Translations under genes and position numbers: made by a program
The notes under the pieces: model-generated
What the model saw: only the letters and a program-made list of their open reading frames with translations
Told to the model about the DNA's origin: nothing
Database searches by the model: none
Shown here: piece by piece, positions 46,009 through 57,730 of the stretch
Layout of the letters: each line of letters begins with the position of its first letter
Position numbering within the stretch: position 1 is the stretch's first letter
Origin: Rotaria macrura
Taxonomy: Eukaryota; Rotifera; Eurotatoria; Philodinida; Philodinidae
Length of the DNA stretch: 64,000 nt
NCBI GenBank assembly: GCA_900239685.1
Contig: OENT01000112.1
Coordinates: 62,001 to 126,000, forward strand
Direction of reading: 5' to 3'

Positions 46009-46129
46009 CCTATCCTCTTTTTTTTTTATTCAAAATAACAACAGTAGGTGTTGACGGATATAACAAGGAAAAAATCGTGTAGTTAAAGCAGACAAAATAA
46101 TAATAAAATTCTTGTTTTTTCTTTTTCGA

Positions 46130-49100
46130 TTACGGCTTGTACTCGACTTCTTCTGCTTTAATAAGAAATTCAACAACTTCTTCACCAACATTCGATGATT
46201 GTTGTTCAAATATTGAATCTGTATCGACACCGCCTCGCAATTGAATACGTTGTTGTTTTTGTATAGCTAAACGTTTGATATTTTTGTCTTTGAGTCTTTG
46301 AAATTCATCAAGTTGTCTTCTTCGTTGTTCTTGTTGTTTGGCTGATTCACCGGTACGCAAAATTCGATCTCTTTGATCTAATTTTGGTGTCCATATGTTT
46401 CTATTACGACGAACTTCCTAAACATCAAGAGAAAACAGATATAAGTATTGTTGCAGTGTTCTTGTTTTACGATTATTTTGCTTACTCGGATCATTTCTTC
46501 TGTAAGTAATGATGCTGGTCGAGGGCGCCAGTGAAACGCAACCAATTTTTCAACATTCTTTTCAAATATCAGATTACCTTGAAATGTCCAGATTTTAAAT
46601 GAATGATCACGCTAATGCAACAGAAAAAAATAAATGCAAATGACGAAGAGAAATCCAAGTCTAATGACTATACTTTAGCATTCCAAACATTAACATATGA
46701 TGTTACGTAACGTCCAGTTGGATCCCATTCGACATCAGATAACTCGGGATGTTCTTGTTTTGACATGATTGACATATCATTAGTATCCACAAATATTAAT
46801 TGACCACCAGCTGATTGACTATTGAAGACAAAGAAAAACAAAATCTATAAGAAACACGCATAAAATACGAGCGGCCATACCCAGTTTTCATTGCTGCTAA
46901 TACGACATATTGACCATTGGGTGCCCAAATAGCAGTTGTTACTGGTTGTGCCATAGTTTTGAGTAGTTCAATTTTTCCACTTTTTTGTCCTTGACCCATT
47001 TTATAAAATGTTACATTGGTTCGTAAATTCTCACCCGTGATTACAATTAATTTATGGCCGACTGGTTCGATGGCAAATGATTGTATGATTTCTATAAAAC
47101 AAAAAAAAAAGAAACGTACAAGTAGAATATCGTATTCGTATAAACGATATATTTAACTTAGTTCTTCTTTGAATCCTACCTTTTACTTCTAATGTATCTA
47201 ATGGAACATTTTTTTCACGCATATGAAATATTTCAAAGTTATAAATTAAACCCTATCAATTAAACAAAAACAAATATAGAAAGCAAATAGAAAATGAAAG
47301 GTTCAATTCACAGAATATTTTGGATTATTTTTTTCTCCACTTTTTTTTGTGTATCGATCAACTTTAACAACAAGATAATCACCACGTTTTTGCCAGCATA
47401 CTTTACAATCGATAACATTAAATAATGTCTAGAATCGAATTGACCACATAGAAAAAAATAAATGACAGCAGCAACAAAAATACTGAATATTCATACTTTC
47501 GATCGAACTTCTTCTAACCTAACACCATTGATTTCTGCAAGTACTAAACGTGCTGGTACATTTCCATCCTCAGCCGTCCAATATGCGAGGCGATTATCGG
47601 TGGGTGACCATTGAAAATCAGCAAGTGATGGAATTTTGAATGGTTTCTTATCGACTAATTGATAAGTCTAAATTAAAATACTAGTTTACAATTCATGTTT
47701 CACTATTTATCTATCTATTTACTTCTCTATCGTACATGTAGATACCATCGGGACCTTGTTTAGCAAAATATTGATCTTGAAAAGACCATCTGACATAAGA
47801 AGAAAAAACGTTTATTGCTTTCTGGTTACTGCTTTCAAAATAATTTAACATAAAACAAAGTCAGTTTATCGCTTCGCCAGTTATGTCATGGCATAGACGT
47901 TTAACAAGAAACATCTATGCATTTAACTCGGCCTTTTCATCTCATCATTCTTTGTTTTATTTTGTTTTCTCGAACAGAAAAAGAACAATCATAGTTACTT
48001 GAAATAAGATGGACCTTGTGCAAGATGTGGATCAAGTGGAAATGAACGCTTCTTCTGTCCAGTTACAATATCCCAAATAATAAATGCTTCAGGATTATTT
48101 GGACGAGGTGATATTGTTACCAAATAGCGTTCACCTGGTGAAAAATCAATATAGTTAACACCACGATGAGCAAATCTATAAATAAATCATAGAATAATTA
48201 TTTATTTATTGATAGATTTTATCATGCGAATGAAAAATCAATCGATTCAAATAGGAGTACAAAAATGTTTCTACCATGATATACAAGAAAATTTTTTAAT
48301 GTGAATCTTTCAAGTGAATGCAACATAGAATGAAATGACCATAGATATTATTCGAAATTCATTTCATTTATATTCCATCGCTATGTCAATCTAAGAAGTT
48401 AAAAAAATTACAATTTCAACATGTTCTTGATCCTAATAAACCAATGTGCAAGAATAAAACTGCGTCTTGAACTTTTTCACTTAGCGAAAGATCCCATGAC
48501 AAGGTTGCAACTTTCTTAAGCCTACACAAAGGTAGATACACATGTCTTGATCTTCATCATCCTAATATTCTTATGAGTACATACTCACTTCAATGTTAAA
48601 TATATTTGTTGCAAATATCTACTGTTTAGTCCTGGTTATCAGGGTCTTTTATGTCAATTCTTTCCAATAGATTGGGAGCTACAAAACTTCGATTCAAAAC
48701 TTACGTTAACTATTTTCTTCGAACGTTTATGTGATATTCACATAAAGAATCTTAGTTTACTGTATCAATACGTACTTAGGTATTGTGAAAGCTAATTGAA
48801 CTTTAGGTTCTTACTCCGTTATCAAGAATTGATATAATCAACATCTTAAACATATTTAATAGAAAGGTACGTCATCAGATTTTCTTAGTAAACTCTAGTG
48901 TTTAATGATGACGTGTACACCGCTTTTGTTTTGACATAAGACGGTAATTTTGACTATTTAATTGCATAATGTAAATACAGACAAAAATTGAAGTACTTCT
49001 TTTACTGTTTAAGGTTTTTTCAGCATTTATTGTGGTATAGTTTCAATGAACTTGATGAATGTAAGAAATTCAAATCTTATAAGAATTTCTAGTTCATATC

Positions 49101-50879
49101 ATGGGTTGATTAAAATCATATGTTCTTCTTTTTATTAACTGCTCATGTACATACAGCATCTGAAATCTTCTTTTTCATCTCTTGTCTTTGATAGAATTTT
49201 GTCAACAGATCCCTTCATGTATCAGAATTTTTCACCTAAAAAAATACTAGTTAGTGCTCTATTAAAACTTCTTGAAGAACTTCTCTCTCTCTCTCTCTAG
49301 AATCATGTGATTATACAATCGTTTTTTGATCTTCAACTTCGCCTGTATATAACGTACCTAACTTAATTACTACTCTATTGAAAAACTTCTCAAATCGTTA
49401 ACAATCTTTCGAGATGTGAAGCTTTCAGAAAATATATGTTGTTCAAAAGAGTAGTGAAACAGAATCGAATCTTGAATGTTTCATATTTAGTAAAGACTGT
49501 TGAGACTTTCGAAATTTATGAAATGTCTAGAAGCAAATAATGTTCTACATGGATTCTCAACGAAACCTTCTTGTGATACTATGAACTAATGATGGATCAT
49601 CTTAGGATGGACTAATTTTAAGCAATCTCATTTTATTTGTGAATGAACACAACAAGAATTAAGTTTATCGCCGTTTAATACATACCTTTGCACTTGACGA
49701 AATTCTTTGCCTCCCCAGAAGGCGATACCTTGTTCATGAAATGATGCTAGATAAGCGCCTTTGGGTGACCACACAAAATTGTTTTCTGTCCATTTCTAAT
49801 TTAGAAAGAGAAAAAGACAGAGATGAATAGGTAAGAAAAGACAATAAATTTCTAAATACATTACATTTCTATCCTCAAGAACAATTGGTTGAGATAAGGC
49901 GTTAGCATAAATGGTAGTCTTTTTCGGATCATCTGATTGAACAGCAAATTGATCGACAGCATCAGGTTCAGTTAACCATGAAAATAGGTTACCCTATTGA
50001 AATGAAAACCAATGATCATCGAAAGTAAAATTTCATGATATTTATCATACAGTATCAACAGGTTCTGGAGGAACTTGTGTTAATCTAAACAAAAATATCA
50101 AGTTAAAGAACAAGGAATTCTCTAGAAATTATTCTTCTACCGATCGAAATCCGACATTAAATTAACAGAAAATGTATGATTTTTATCTAAGCGATAACCA
50201 TCAGTTTGTTTAACTGCTTCAACAGCCATCTGTTCATTTTGAAATTCAAAAAATCCATAACTAATCAACATAAATAGTTGTTTAAATTGTCATTGTTATT
50301 ATTATATCGGAATTTACCCTTTTGTTTTTCCTTCTTCATCCAATGGATAATATTCATTTCGACAGATTCCAAATTTACTATAAACTTTGGAAATTACTGC
50401 TTTTAATTTTTCAAGCTTTACTTGATCAACTTTAGGCAAATTGTCAACCACAATTATATTATTGAGACTTTCATGCTCCTTTGGACGTTCTGCCATCAAT
50501 TCTGGGCAGAGAACTAAAAATTTTGAAAAAAATTCAAATGAAAAACAGAAGTTTCACAATTTTAGAAAAATGTTTACTATCGTCAGGAAAATCCGATCCA
50601 TAATCGTCATCAGAAAAATCAGGTGTTGGTTCTTCTTCCTTCAATAACAAAATGAACAAGCAGTAAGTAACTCTATCTACTGTTACATGTTGTTTTCTTC
50701 TGTTCAACAAAACAAACCTCTTCTGCATTTCCTTTGTTTTGATTTTCGTCATCATCTTCTTCTTCACCACCAGACTGATCATTATTATTAGCAGACAAAT
50801 TCTCATCGAATTCATTGCTTGACTGCCCAGCTTGTTGTTGTTCATTAGTACTGTCATTTTCGAATGGTCGTTCAGGCAT
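46130..50879 (-). CDS. EIF3B: Eukaryotic translation initiation factor 3 subunit B
   Basis: eIF3b is the scaffold of the eIF3 complex on the 40S subunit. The N-terminus (from 50879) is acidic: 'MPERPFEND', then '[12 protein letters not shown]'. Next is the RRM: '[20 protein letters not shown]' with '[17 protein letters not shown]', which binds eIF3a/eIF3j. The nine-bladed beta-propeller follows: '[20 protein letters not shown]', '[20 protein letters not shown]', '[20 protein letters not shown]', '[11 protein letters not shown]' and '[17 protein letters not shown]' (human [17 protein letters not shown]). The end is '[13 protein letters not shown]' and '[14 protein letters not shown]', close to human [12 protein letters not shown]. 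Introns are mostly 50-70 bp, one of about 1.5 kb (48179-49685). Frame and order are as expected for the whole protein. Confidence 0.93.
48179..49685 (-). other. 1.5-kb intron of EIF3B
   Basis: Lies between '[10 protein letters not shown]' and '[12 protein letters not shown]', which are adjacent in the human protein. It contains a short (CT)n run at 49282-49298. No other feature seen. Confidence 0.75.
49282..49298. repeat. Short (CT)n microsatellite
   Basis: About eight CT units inside the long EIF3B intron. Confidence 0.85.
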
Positions 50880-51209
50880 GATGCTGGTTGTTAGTTACTG
50901 AATGAGAAAATATCTATAATAAATCAAACATATTGATTATATACTCTATTCTTGATTCAATAAAATAAAGAAGAATTACGAAAAAAAAATATTGCCATTG
51001 TTTATTCTAAATTGCCAATCGGGATCTACAGATTTTCGTCTTTTCTTGATTGGTAGCTTCGATAAACACATGTTAGAGGACTCTGCCAGTCATCCACCAT
51101 CAAAAATAAGTTAACTATAGATATCGCTATTACACTATCGTTTCATAAATATACGCACACAAGGAAGGCTCATGCAGTGTTTTTAACGTTAAGTACACCA
51201 AGCTGAAGC

Positions 51210-51300
51210 ATAGTAACCAGGTCACCATCGATTTTGGAAAGTACCATGTTTTGCACTTTGAAAGAAAAACAAAGTACCCTCAGAGTACTTTGGAAAATAA
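51210..51300. repeat. AAAGTACC palindromic stretch
   Basis: Contains GGAAAGTACCATG, GCACTTTGAAAG, ACAAAGTACCCTCAGAGTACTTTGG. A related set of words recurs at 51790-51860 with GGTACTTTGAGGTAC and CAAAGTACC. Not recognised as a named element. Confidence 0.4.
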
Positions 51301-52569
51301 AAATGTAATTTATTTGATTTCTCACGCCATTATTATCTAACTGTTCAGAATCCTCTTATTTATGTTTAGACATGTTTTACTTGTACCTGGAGCTGAGAAT
51401 TTTTCTTTATTTAACTCGAATTCATTTTCGATTCTCCATTTAGATTTAGATTTGTCAAATACATATCTTATTCATTTGTTTTGGTTTCATAATTATTTCT
51501 TTTTTTGATTTATTTTCTTCAAATCCATAAATCTATTTATTTGATACTACACAAGATAAAATGAAGTGAGTAACATAAACATATACATTATTCTTTTTTT
51601 TCGTCTTATATATATATCACAGTAAAGTACTTGATTCAGAAGTATCACTTAAACATGTTCAGATATGTGTATACATATTTTTCTTATTTATCAATGTTGT
51701 ATTCTTTTATTTCGTTTTCTTTTGAACAAGAATAAATTTCTAATAAAAGACTGATTCAAAGATAATCTTGTTTTTTGTTTTCTTTATTAGTTTTAGTCTA
51801 TGGTACTTTGAGGTACTTGATTAACTAAAACAAAGTACCAATAGATACTTTGTTAATAAGCATAATGTACCCATTTCTACTTACTTTTAGATTTCTATTA
51901 GAAACGCTGGGCTCATGTAAAATTGATAGTATAGCCAATCATTCATTTAGTCGATTTGTCGAAAAAATGTAGATGAAAAAGTTTTAGTGGTCTATTGACA
52001 ACAACATTCTATATGATATTGCCTCCGTTAACTTACTACTATTTATTTAGCGTATTTCGATCTCAAATGCTTATGATAAAATTTAAAAATTCGCCGCGGA
52101 GCGTTCGACGTCGGCGGATGAATACATCAATAGTTTTCTTAACGAGTAACGAAGAGCCATCTAAAAATTTGATTTTGAAACATGTGTTACCAAAATATAC
52201 TTAAAATGAATCAGACATTATGGAAATAGCATTCTTGAGGTGGCATATCGACGAATATTCAATATGGTTCTAAAGAATAGTGTAAATATGGACAGTTATG
52301 TCTCATTCCGATTGCAATTTTCATTATCTTATTCTTGAAAATAGTAAAATCCAAAAACATACCAACTTGATAAATTGCCACTTTCTTCTGATCAATTATT
52401 GTTTGATAAAGTAGGATATCGTATACTTCTTGAGCTTTTATGATAAAACGCTCGTGTCTAATAAGTGACATGTCCCGACAGTCGTATCTTTGACCGGCGG
52501 GAAAACACTAATCGGGTGAACCCTCAGTAACTGCAAAGAACTCTGGATCCTCGTCATAATAGTCTAGAG

Positions 52570-52684
52570 TAGAGGTGTACAGGGTTATCCTACCGTACCC
52601 TGCAGGGTAGGGTAAGGCAAGAGTAAACAAAAATTCCTTTATCAGGGTACAGGGTAAGAGAAAATCTTACCCTGTACATCTCTA
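52570..52684. mobile_element. 115-bp MITE with 8-bp target duplication (hAT type)
   Basis: Left end TAGAGGTGTACAGGGTTATC and right end ATCTTACCCTGTACATCTCTA are near-perfect reverse complements. Identical 8-bp GTCTAGAG flanks both ends (52562-52569 and 52685-52692), the length of target duplication made by hAT transposons. The interior contains further palindromic ACCCTGCAGGGT. No coding capacity. Confidence 0.85.
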
Positions 52685-55600
52685 GTCTAGAGTTCTGCAA
52701 TCCGACCCTATCTTTGATCGGGCGTGGATTTCAACTTCTCGGGTTGGATCAAGGCGTGAAAAAACGTCGAGTTGGACTCAGGTTCGAAAAGTTAAATCTA
52801 CACAACACTCTGAGTCCTGCAGATTACGACTGTTCTGTTCTCCCGAAGCCTAGCCTCCGACAATTTCCATACGCTTAACGTAATCTTACCCTACTACATA
52901 GAGTTAGTATCTCGAACCTTATACTATACACAATCCATGTAAAAGAGCGGTCAAAAAATGTGATTGTAATTCGATTGTGAAACGATTTCTTAATTTTAAT
53001 TGCCGACATCCTAAAACGCTCTGCTGTCCAGTTTTAACCTAAAAACTGGAATCTTTAATTATTCCTTTGACTTCTCACTCCGACAAATGGTAATTGTAGC
53101 ACTAGACTCATCTTTTCATTCACTTCTGCATTCGACACCAATAAATACTTAGTCTTGCAAGCGATTATGCGCATGAATTGGATTACAGTCAGACTTTTAG
53201 TCTTTTTTACATGAGAAATGTTTCATGTTTAGGTGAAAGCTAAAATATTGCTTTTTTCACTATGTTTGAGCATTTTTTTACTAGTGTTTTACGAAAATTG
53301 ACAGCAAAATTATAAAATATTTCGAAAGTTTCTACTGATAGAAATATAATTAACCATCTCAAGAATTGAATTGTCTTCTTTCTTCGAAAACTCTTGTAAT
53401 TCCATAGAAAATACATTCACTTATCACTGAACTAGCTGAAATATCTGATACTCATTTTGCCAGTACTTGAAGTTATGGATAATCCAATGATCAATTATTC
53501 CATCACTCTAATACTGATTCTTTTTTAATCAAACTTGACTTTGGTTACGTAAAAGGATTGATGTCTTCACAATTCGGATCCTCATGCCGAACAAGAACAT
53601 TTATCTTTTATACCGACCTACAGCAACTTTGATAGTGAGACCCTATCCTACCTTATGTTTTCCATACCCTAAACCGATGGCGCATGACTCTATTTCACAA
53701 AAAATCCCGATACAGGATAATACTCAATTGAATTACTAACTTTTTTCAACTAGATTCAAATTAAGACTTAGATCGAAATTCTACCCTAGTTGCTCTGAAA
53801 AAATACATGCTATTAAGTAAAATGAATCAAAAATTTAGAAAGGATTTCACGAAATATTCCACTGGAATTTCGAATAGTATGATATTCAGTTAAGATCACA
53901 ATTCATTTCTGTCTTTGGTTTAATATATATACCGATGAACACATCAATTATCTGTACGTAGATCGTTAGTATGAAGAAGGATTTATCATGTAATTAAGCA
54001 CTTTTCTGCACATGATATTTCAACTGCATTATTGGGTTTTAATAAAATTTTATACGAAAGAAAATAATCGCAAGAACTTTCTCAAAATACAATTGTCGTG
54101 TTAATATGCGGCTACTATGTAACAAAATTTTACACGTTTTTATCCATTGAAAATTCATCTTGAAGTTTCATTTCAAGTATTTTTCTATCGACATGCTATT
54201 AGACATTTATATGGATATGCCTAACTTGCATGAATTCATCGGAATATTAAAACACTTTTTCAATTATCTTTCAAGGATAAAACTTTGCAACTGAATCATA
54301 CTTCTAATATAAACGTCATGCAGATTTCAACAAAATTACTAACCAAATCTCAAGTGGATTTTGATTTTAGCATAGGTTTCAATTTTTTCCCATAACAAAG
54401 ATCTGATCATGATTACCAGAAAACGCTCACGGTTTTCTAAATTCTATCAGATTCAGTGCAAAAGAAAATGATTAAATTCATTCATTGATCATTGTTAATA
54501 TTTGACTTGATTAAAGAAAAAAATTCAACTAACTCAAACTAATATTGTTGGTATGCAACCAGATTTCCACCATGACTTGCATATTCTTTCATAGATGTGA
54601 ACATGAGCATTCCTGAAATGCTTAGAATTGCATTCATTCGTTTAGAGTCTTAATTACGTAATCTTTTGTTCAAATATTTTCAAGATTCTTTTCTGATACA
54701 AGCTTAGGTTTGACTGGTTTTTGGAATCGAAAGTGAAAGTTGATTATCATGTAAGAACCTAAAGAATTTTTCCTAGAATAGTTTTCTTCTGTTCTATATC
54801 AATCGTGCGTAGGACTCTGAGTGTATACATTGGTAGGATGATGTATTTTAAAATTTAGAGCAAGTGTAAGGTGAAACACCAATGAATTCAGAAAGTGATT
54901 CGATGTAGTTAAGATAAATCCAAACACAGATATTCATCTTTCAACAGAAGCGATGACAATTGTACAGGAACTAAAGACATGAAAACATGAAGAAGAATGT
55001 TTACTTTTACTGTTTTCTTCCTCTTCTCATCAAATGCATCAATGCCATAAATATAGAATCATCTAATAGGTAGATGTATCTTTAAAAATTCTTCTTCTAA
55101 CATAATTCTTTAGAAAAAAACGGACACTACTTTTGCTACATATTATTACTATGTATTTCGTATTATTTCTGAGACTGAAACTGTAATCGTCATTCTAGAA
55201 AACTACAAATAATTTAATTGACTTAAACATCACCTAAGGCAAATATGCATACTTGAAAATTCATCCCATAAGGTCGAATGATGAGACTAATGCTATTTAA
55301 AAAACAAATAGCACAAAGTAATCATCTCAAACTCAATCTAGGCTGTAAAAACTTTAAAGCAATAGATATTTCATAAAAACCCATGAAATTCATAATACTC
55401 TAATATAAGGAAAATTTCAACTCAATATGCATTCTTATTTATCTTAGCTTTGCATTTGACACGTTATGATAATGTGTATGATAAATTCTGCCATTATTAA
55501 CTCTTGCAGCAAATCTGAAGAAATTTTATAAAGTTGAAAATATATATATGGGATCAAGTATATTCATGTCCAGTTGTCGTTGCTCATGCTTCATCGAGAA

Positions 55601-56379
55601 TACACGCGATAGACGAATGTAGTTTTAATTTCAACTACGAATCTTCGACTGAACGAACATTTTGTTTTATAAAAGGAAGATTTCTTCTAATCAATTTAGT
55701 GAATGAATACTTGTTTTCATGATTTTGAGCAGAATTCGAGTTCGTATGTCTAAATTGTCGTCATGTAAAGCAATTGAAAATTAATGTTAGCTTCTTTTGA
55801 AATTTGTTTTGGAATATGGATCTTATGGAATCATGGCGTTTCACAACAGTTTTTCAACCAAAATATATAAACATTGTGACTCTCGAATATTTAATTCACT
55901 GTGGCACAAATTAACATTATGCAAAATCTACTAGGTATTATTTGATAATTAAGATTGTTCGTATTGTTTTCATATCATACTAACATACAAAATTGAATTT
56001 ACGAGATAGAACTATCATCAATCAGACTTGTATAATAAAAGTATGTAAGGTAGTGTTGAACATATTCTTAAATATGTTCAATCCGTAAATTTTGTATCTT
56101 GTTTCTATGAAAATAGAAGAGTTCAAGAAATCGAATTTCAGTCACTATTCAAATAATGCTATTCTTATGCACCTTTTTGATATACAAAAATCTTTCCTTA
56201 TTTTTTTCTCTTTTTTCTTATCGACAGAAAACTTATCATCACATGAGTAGATAAGCCTTCGAATGACACACATCCATACGACAGATTGCAATCAAATAAA
56301 CCGTATATATATAATGTAAATAGATACACAATATACAGTCAGTCACCAGCGTTTCTAATAGAAATCTGAAACAAAAAGT

Positions 56380-56475
56380 CAAATGACACTTTATGTTTGA
56401 AATCAAAGTGTAAAATGATACTTTGTTTTTCTAAACAGAGTATCACAAAGTTTCCAAAGTGCAAAGTGTTAGAAT
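56380..56475. repeat. AAAGTGTC/AAAGTATC palindromic stretch
   Basis: Words GACACTTTATGTTTG, ATCAAAGTGTAAAATGATAC and GAGTATCACAAAGTTTCC form nested inverted repeats. They resemble the 57385-57494 element. Confidence 0.4.
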
Positions 56476-57384
56476 TCGATTAAAGAAAAAGAAATATTTA
56501 ATACAAATTTGTTTTAGGTATTCTAATGGCAGAGAGCCGCAAATCTAGCTCTTGTGAAATTCGGGTTTTTGTCAAGTGAATTCTTCAGCGTTTTATTCAT
56601 TCAGAGTTTTGTTTACTAATTTTCAAAATCCACTGTAATCTAAGTAATTTTTTGAATCCAAGAGCCATCCAATTGTGGTCCTGAGTTATCGATCTCCCGC
56701 ATACTTCTATATCTTGAGATATTGAGGCTATGAGGGGTAGTTTAACTCTGTAAATACTGCTGTGAAAGCAGACTTTTCCAGAAAATTATTTGTTTTGCGA
56801 AAAGAAAAGTATCTGTTTCAGAGAGAAGTTATTTTTTAAAGACTATTTTTCACGAAGAAGTTTCACATAGATTGTCTCTTGTGAAAAAAGAATTTGTTTA
56901 TAAAAAGAATTTCAGAAAAAAATGACGTTAACTTTAAAGTGAAGTTAAAGTACTACTCCTGATTGAGACGCTTTCCTTGCATGTCTGTATAAGATTCAAT
57001 AGACAATATACATTAGTTTACTTTAAACATGAAGAGTATACATATATTTTGTACGTAGAGCATTGTTCACGGGCAAGGACAATGCGTATTAAATAAACTA
57101 GTATCTCGTACCAAAATTCAAATACATCTCGTAGTCACATCACTGCGAATTATACTTGTCTCAATAAATGATGATAAGAAAAACATTTGCATAAGTTGTT
57201 TCAAAGATACTGTCAAGTATAAAAGAACAACAATAATTGAAATCGAAATTCAGGGAAACGTTCCAATAAATCCAAATACTAAGTAGAAGATGTTAGGATA
57301 ATGAAATACATAGATATTAATCACAAAATTCAGAAGTTGGGATTGGAAGATGTTTTCGATGCACAGCAAAGTATAAATTATTCT

Positions 57385-57494
57385 CAGCAAGGGTTGGCTT
57401 GACACTTTGTTGTCATCAGCAAAGTGTCAAACACAGTGTCAATCGAATATCGCAAGGGTCTTAGACACTTTGTAACAAAGGCTGACCCTTGCTG
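57385..57494. mobile_element. 110-bp inverted-repeat element beginning CAGCAAGGGT
   Basis: Left end CAGCAAGGGTTGGC and right end GCTGACCCTTGCTG are inverted copies; inside, GACACTTTGTTG pairs with further CAAAGTGTC words. It looks like a MITE. I could not find a matching target duplication beside it, so the class is open. Confidence 0.6.
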
Positions 57495-57730
57495 TTAGAA
57501 ACAATGCTGACAGTCACCATGGCCAATGTGACTATAATGAAAGGTGAATCAGAAATTAAGATTAGCATCGGTCACCAGTGACGTCTTTCGAAGGATTTTC
57601 TATTGGAGGGTGAATTTGTAAGCTGTACTGCCAACGTTGAATGTTTACTGGTCGTCACGTCACACAGCAAGGTTTCATATTATATTTAATATTGCTTATG
57701 ATTTTGTGGTTAATATTTTAAAATAAAGCG

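Larger units (their letters stand above)
50880..57730. other. Gene-poor region, 6.9 kb
   Basis: Between the divergent starts of EIF3B (minus) and COG1 (plus). It holds an hAT-type MITE at 52570, several AAAGTACC/AAAGTGTC palindromic stretches (about 51210-51300, 51790-51860, 56380-56475) and an inverted-repeat element at 57385. ORFs such as 51995-52204, 52259-52471 and 55534-55722 have no recognisable domain. No gene is supported. Confidence 0.6.

Noticed and set aside
52259-52471. 70-codon minus-strand ORF with Lys/Ile-rich sequence
   Set aside because: No recognisable domain, no splice continuation, and it lies in a gene-poor, MITE-bearing stretch; coding is not supported.
55534-55722. 62-codon plus ORF starting with 'MKIYIWDQVYSCP'
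   Set aside because: Isolated, no homologous family recalled, no splice partners; likely chance.
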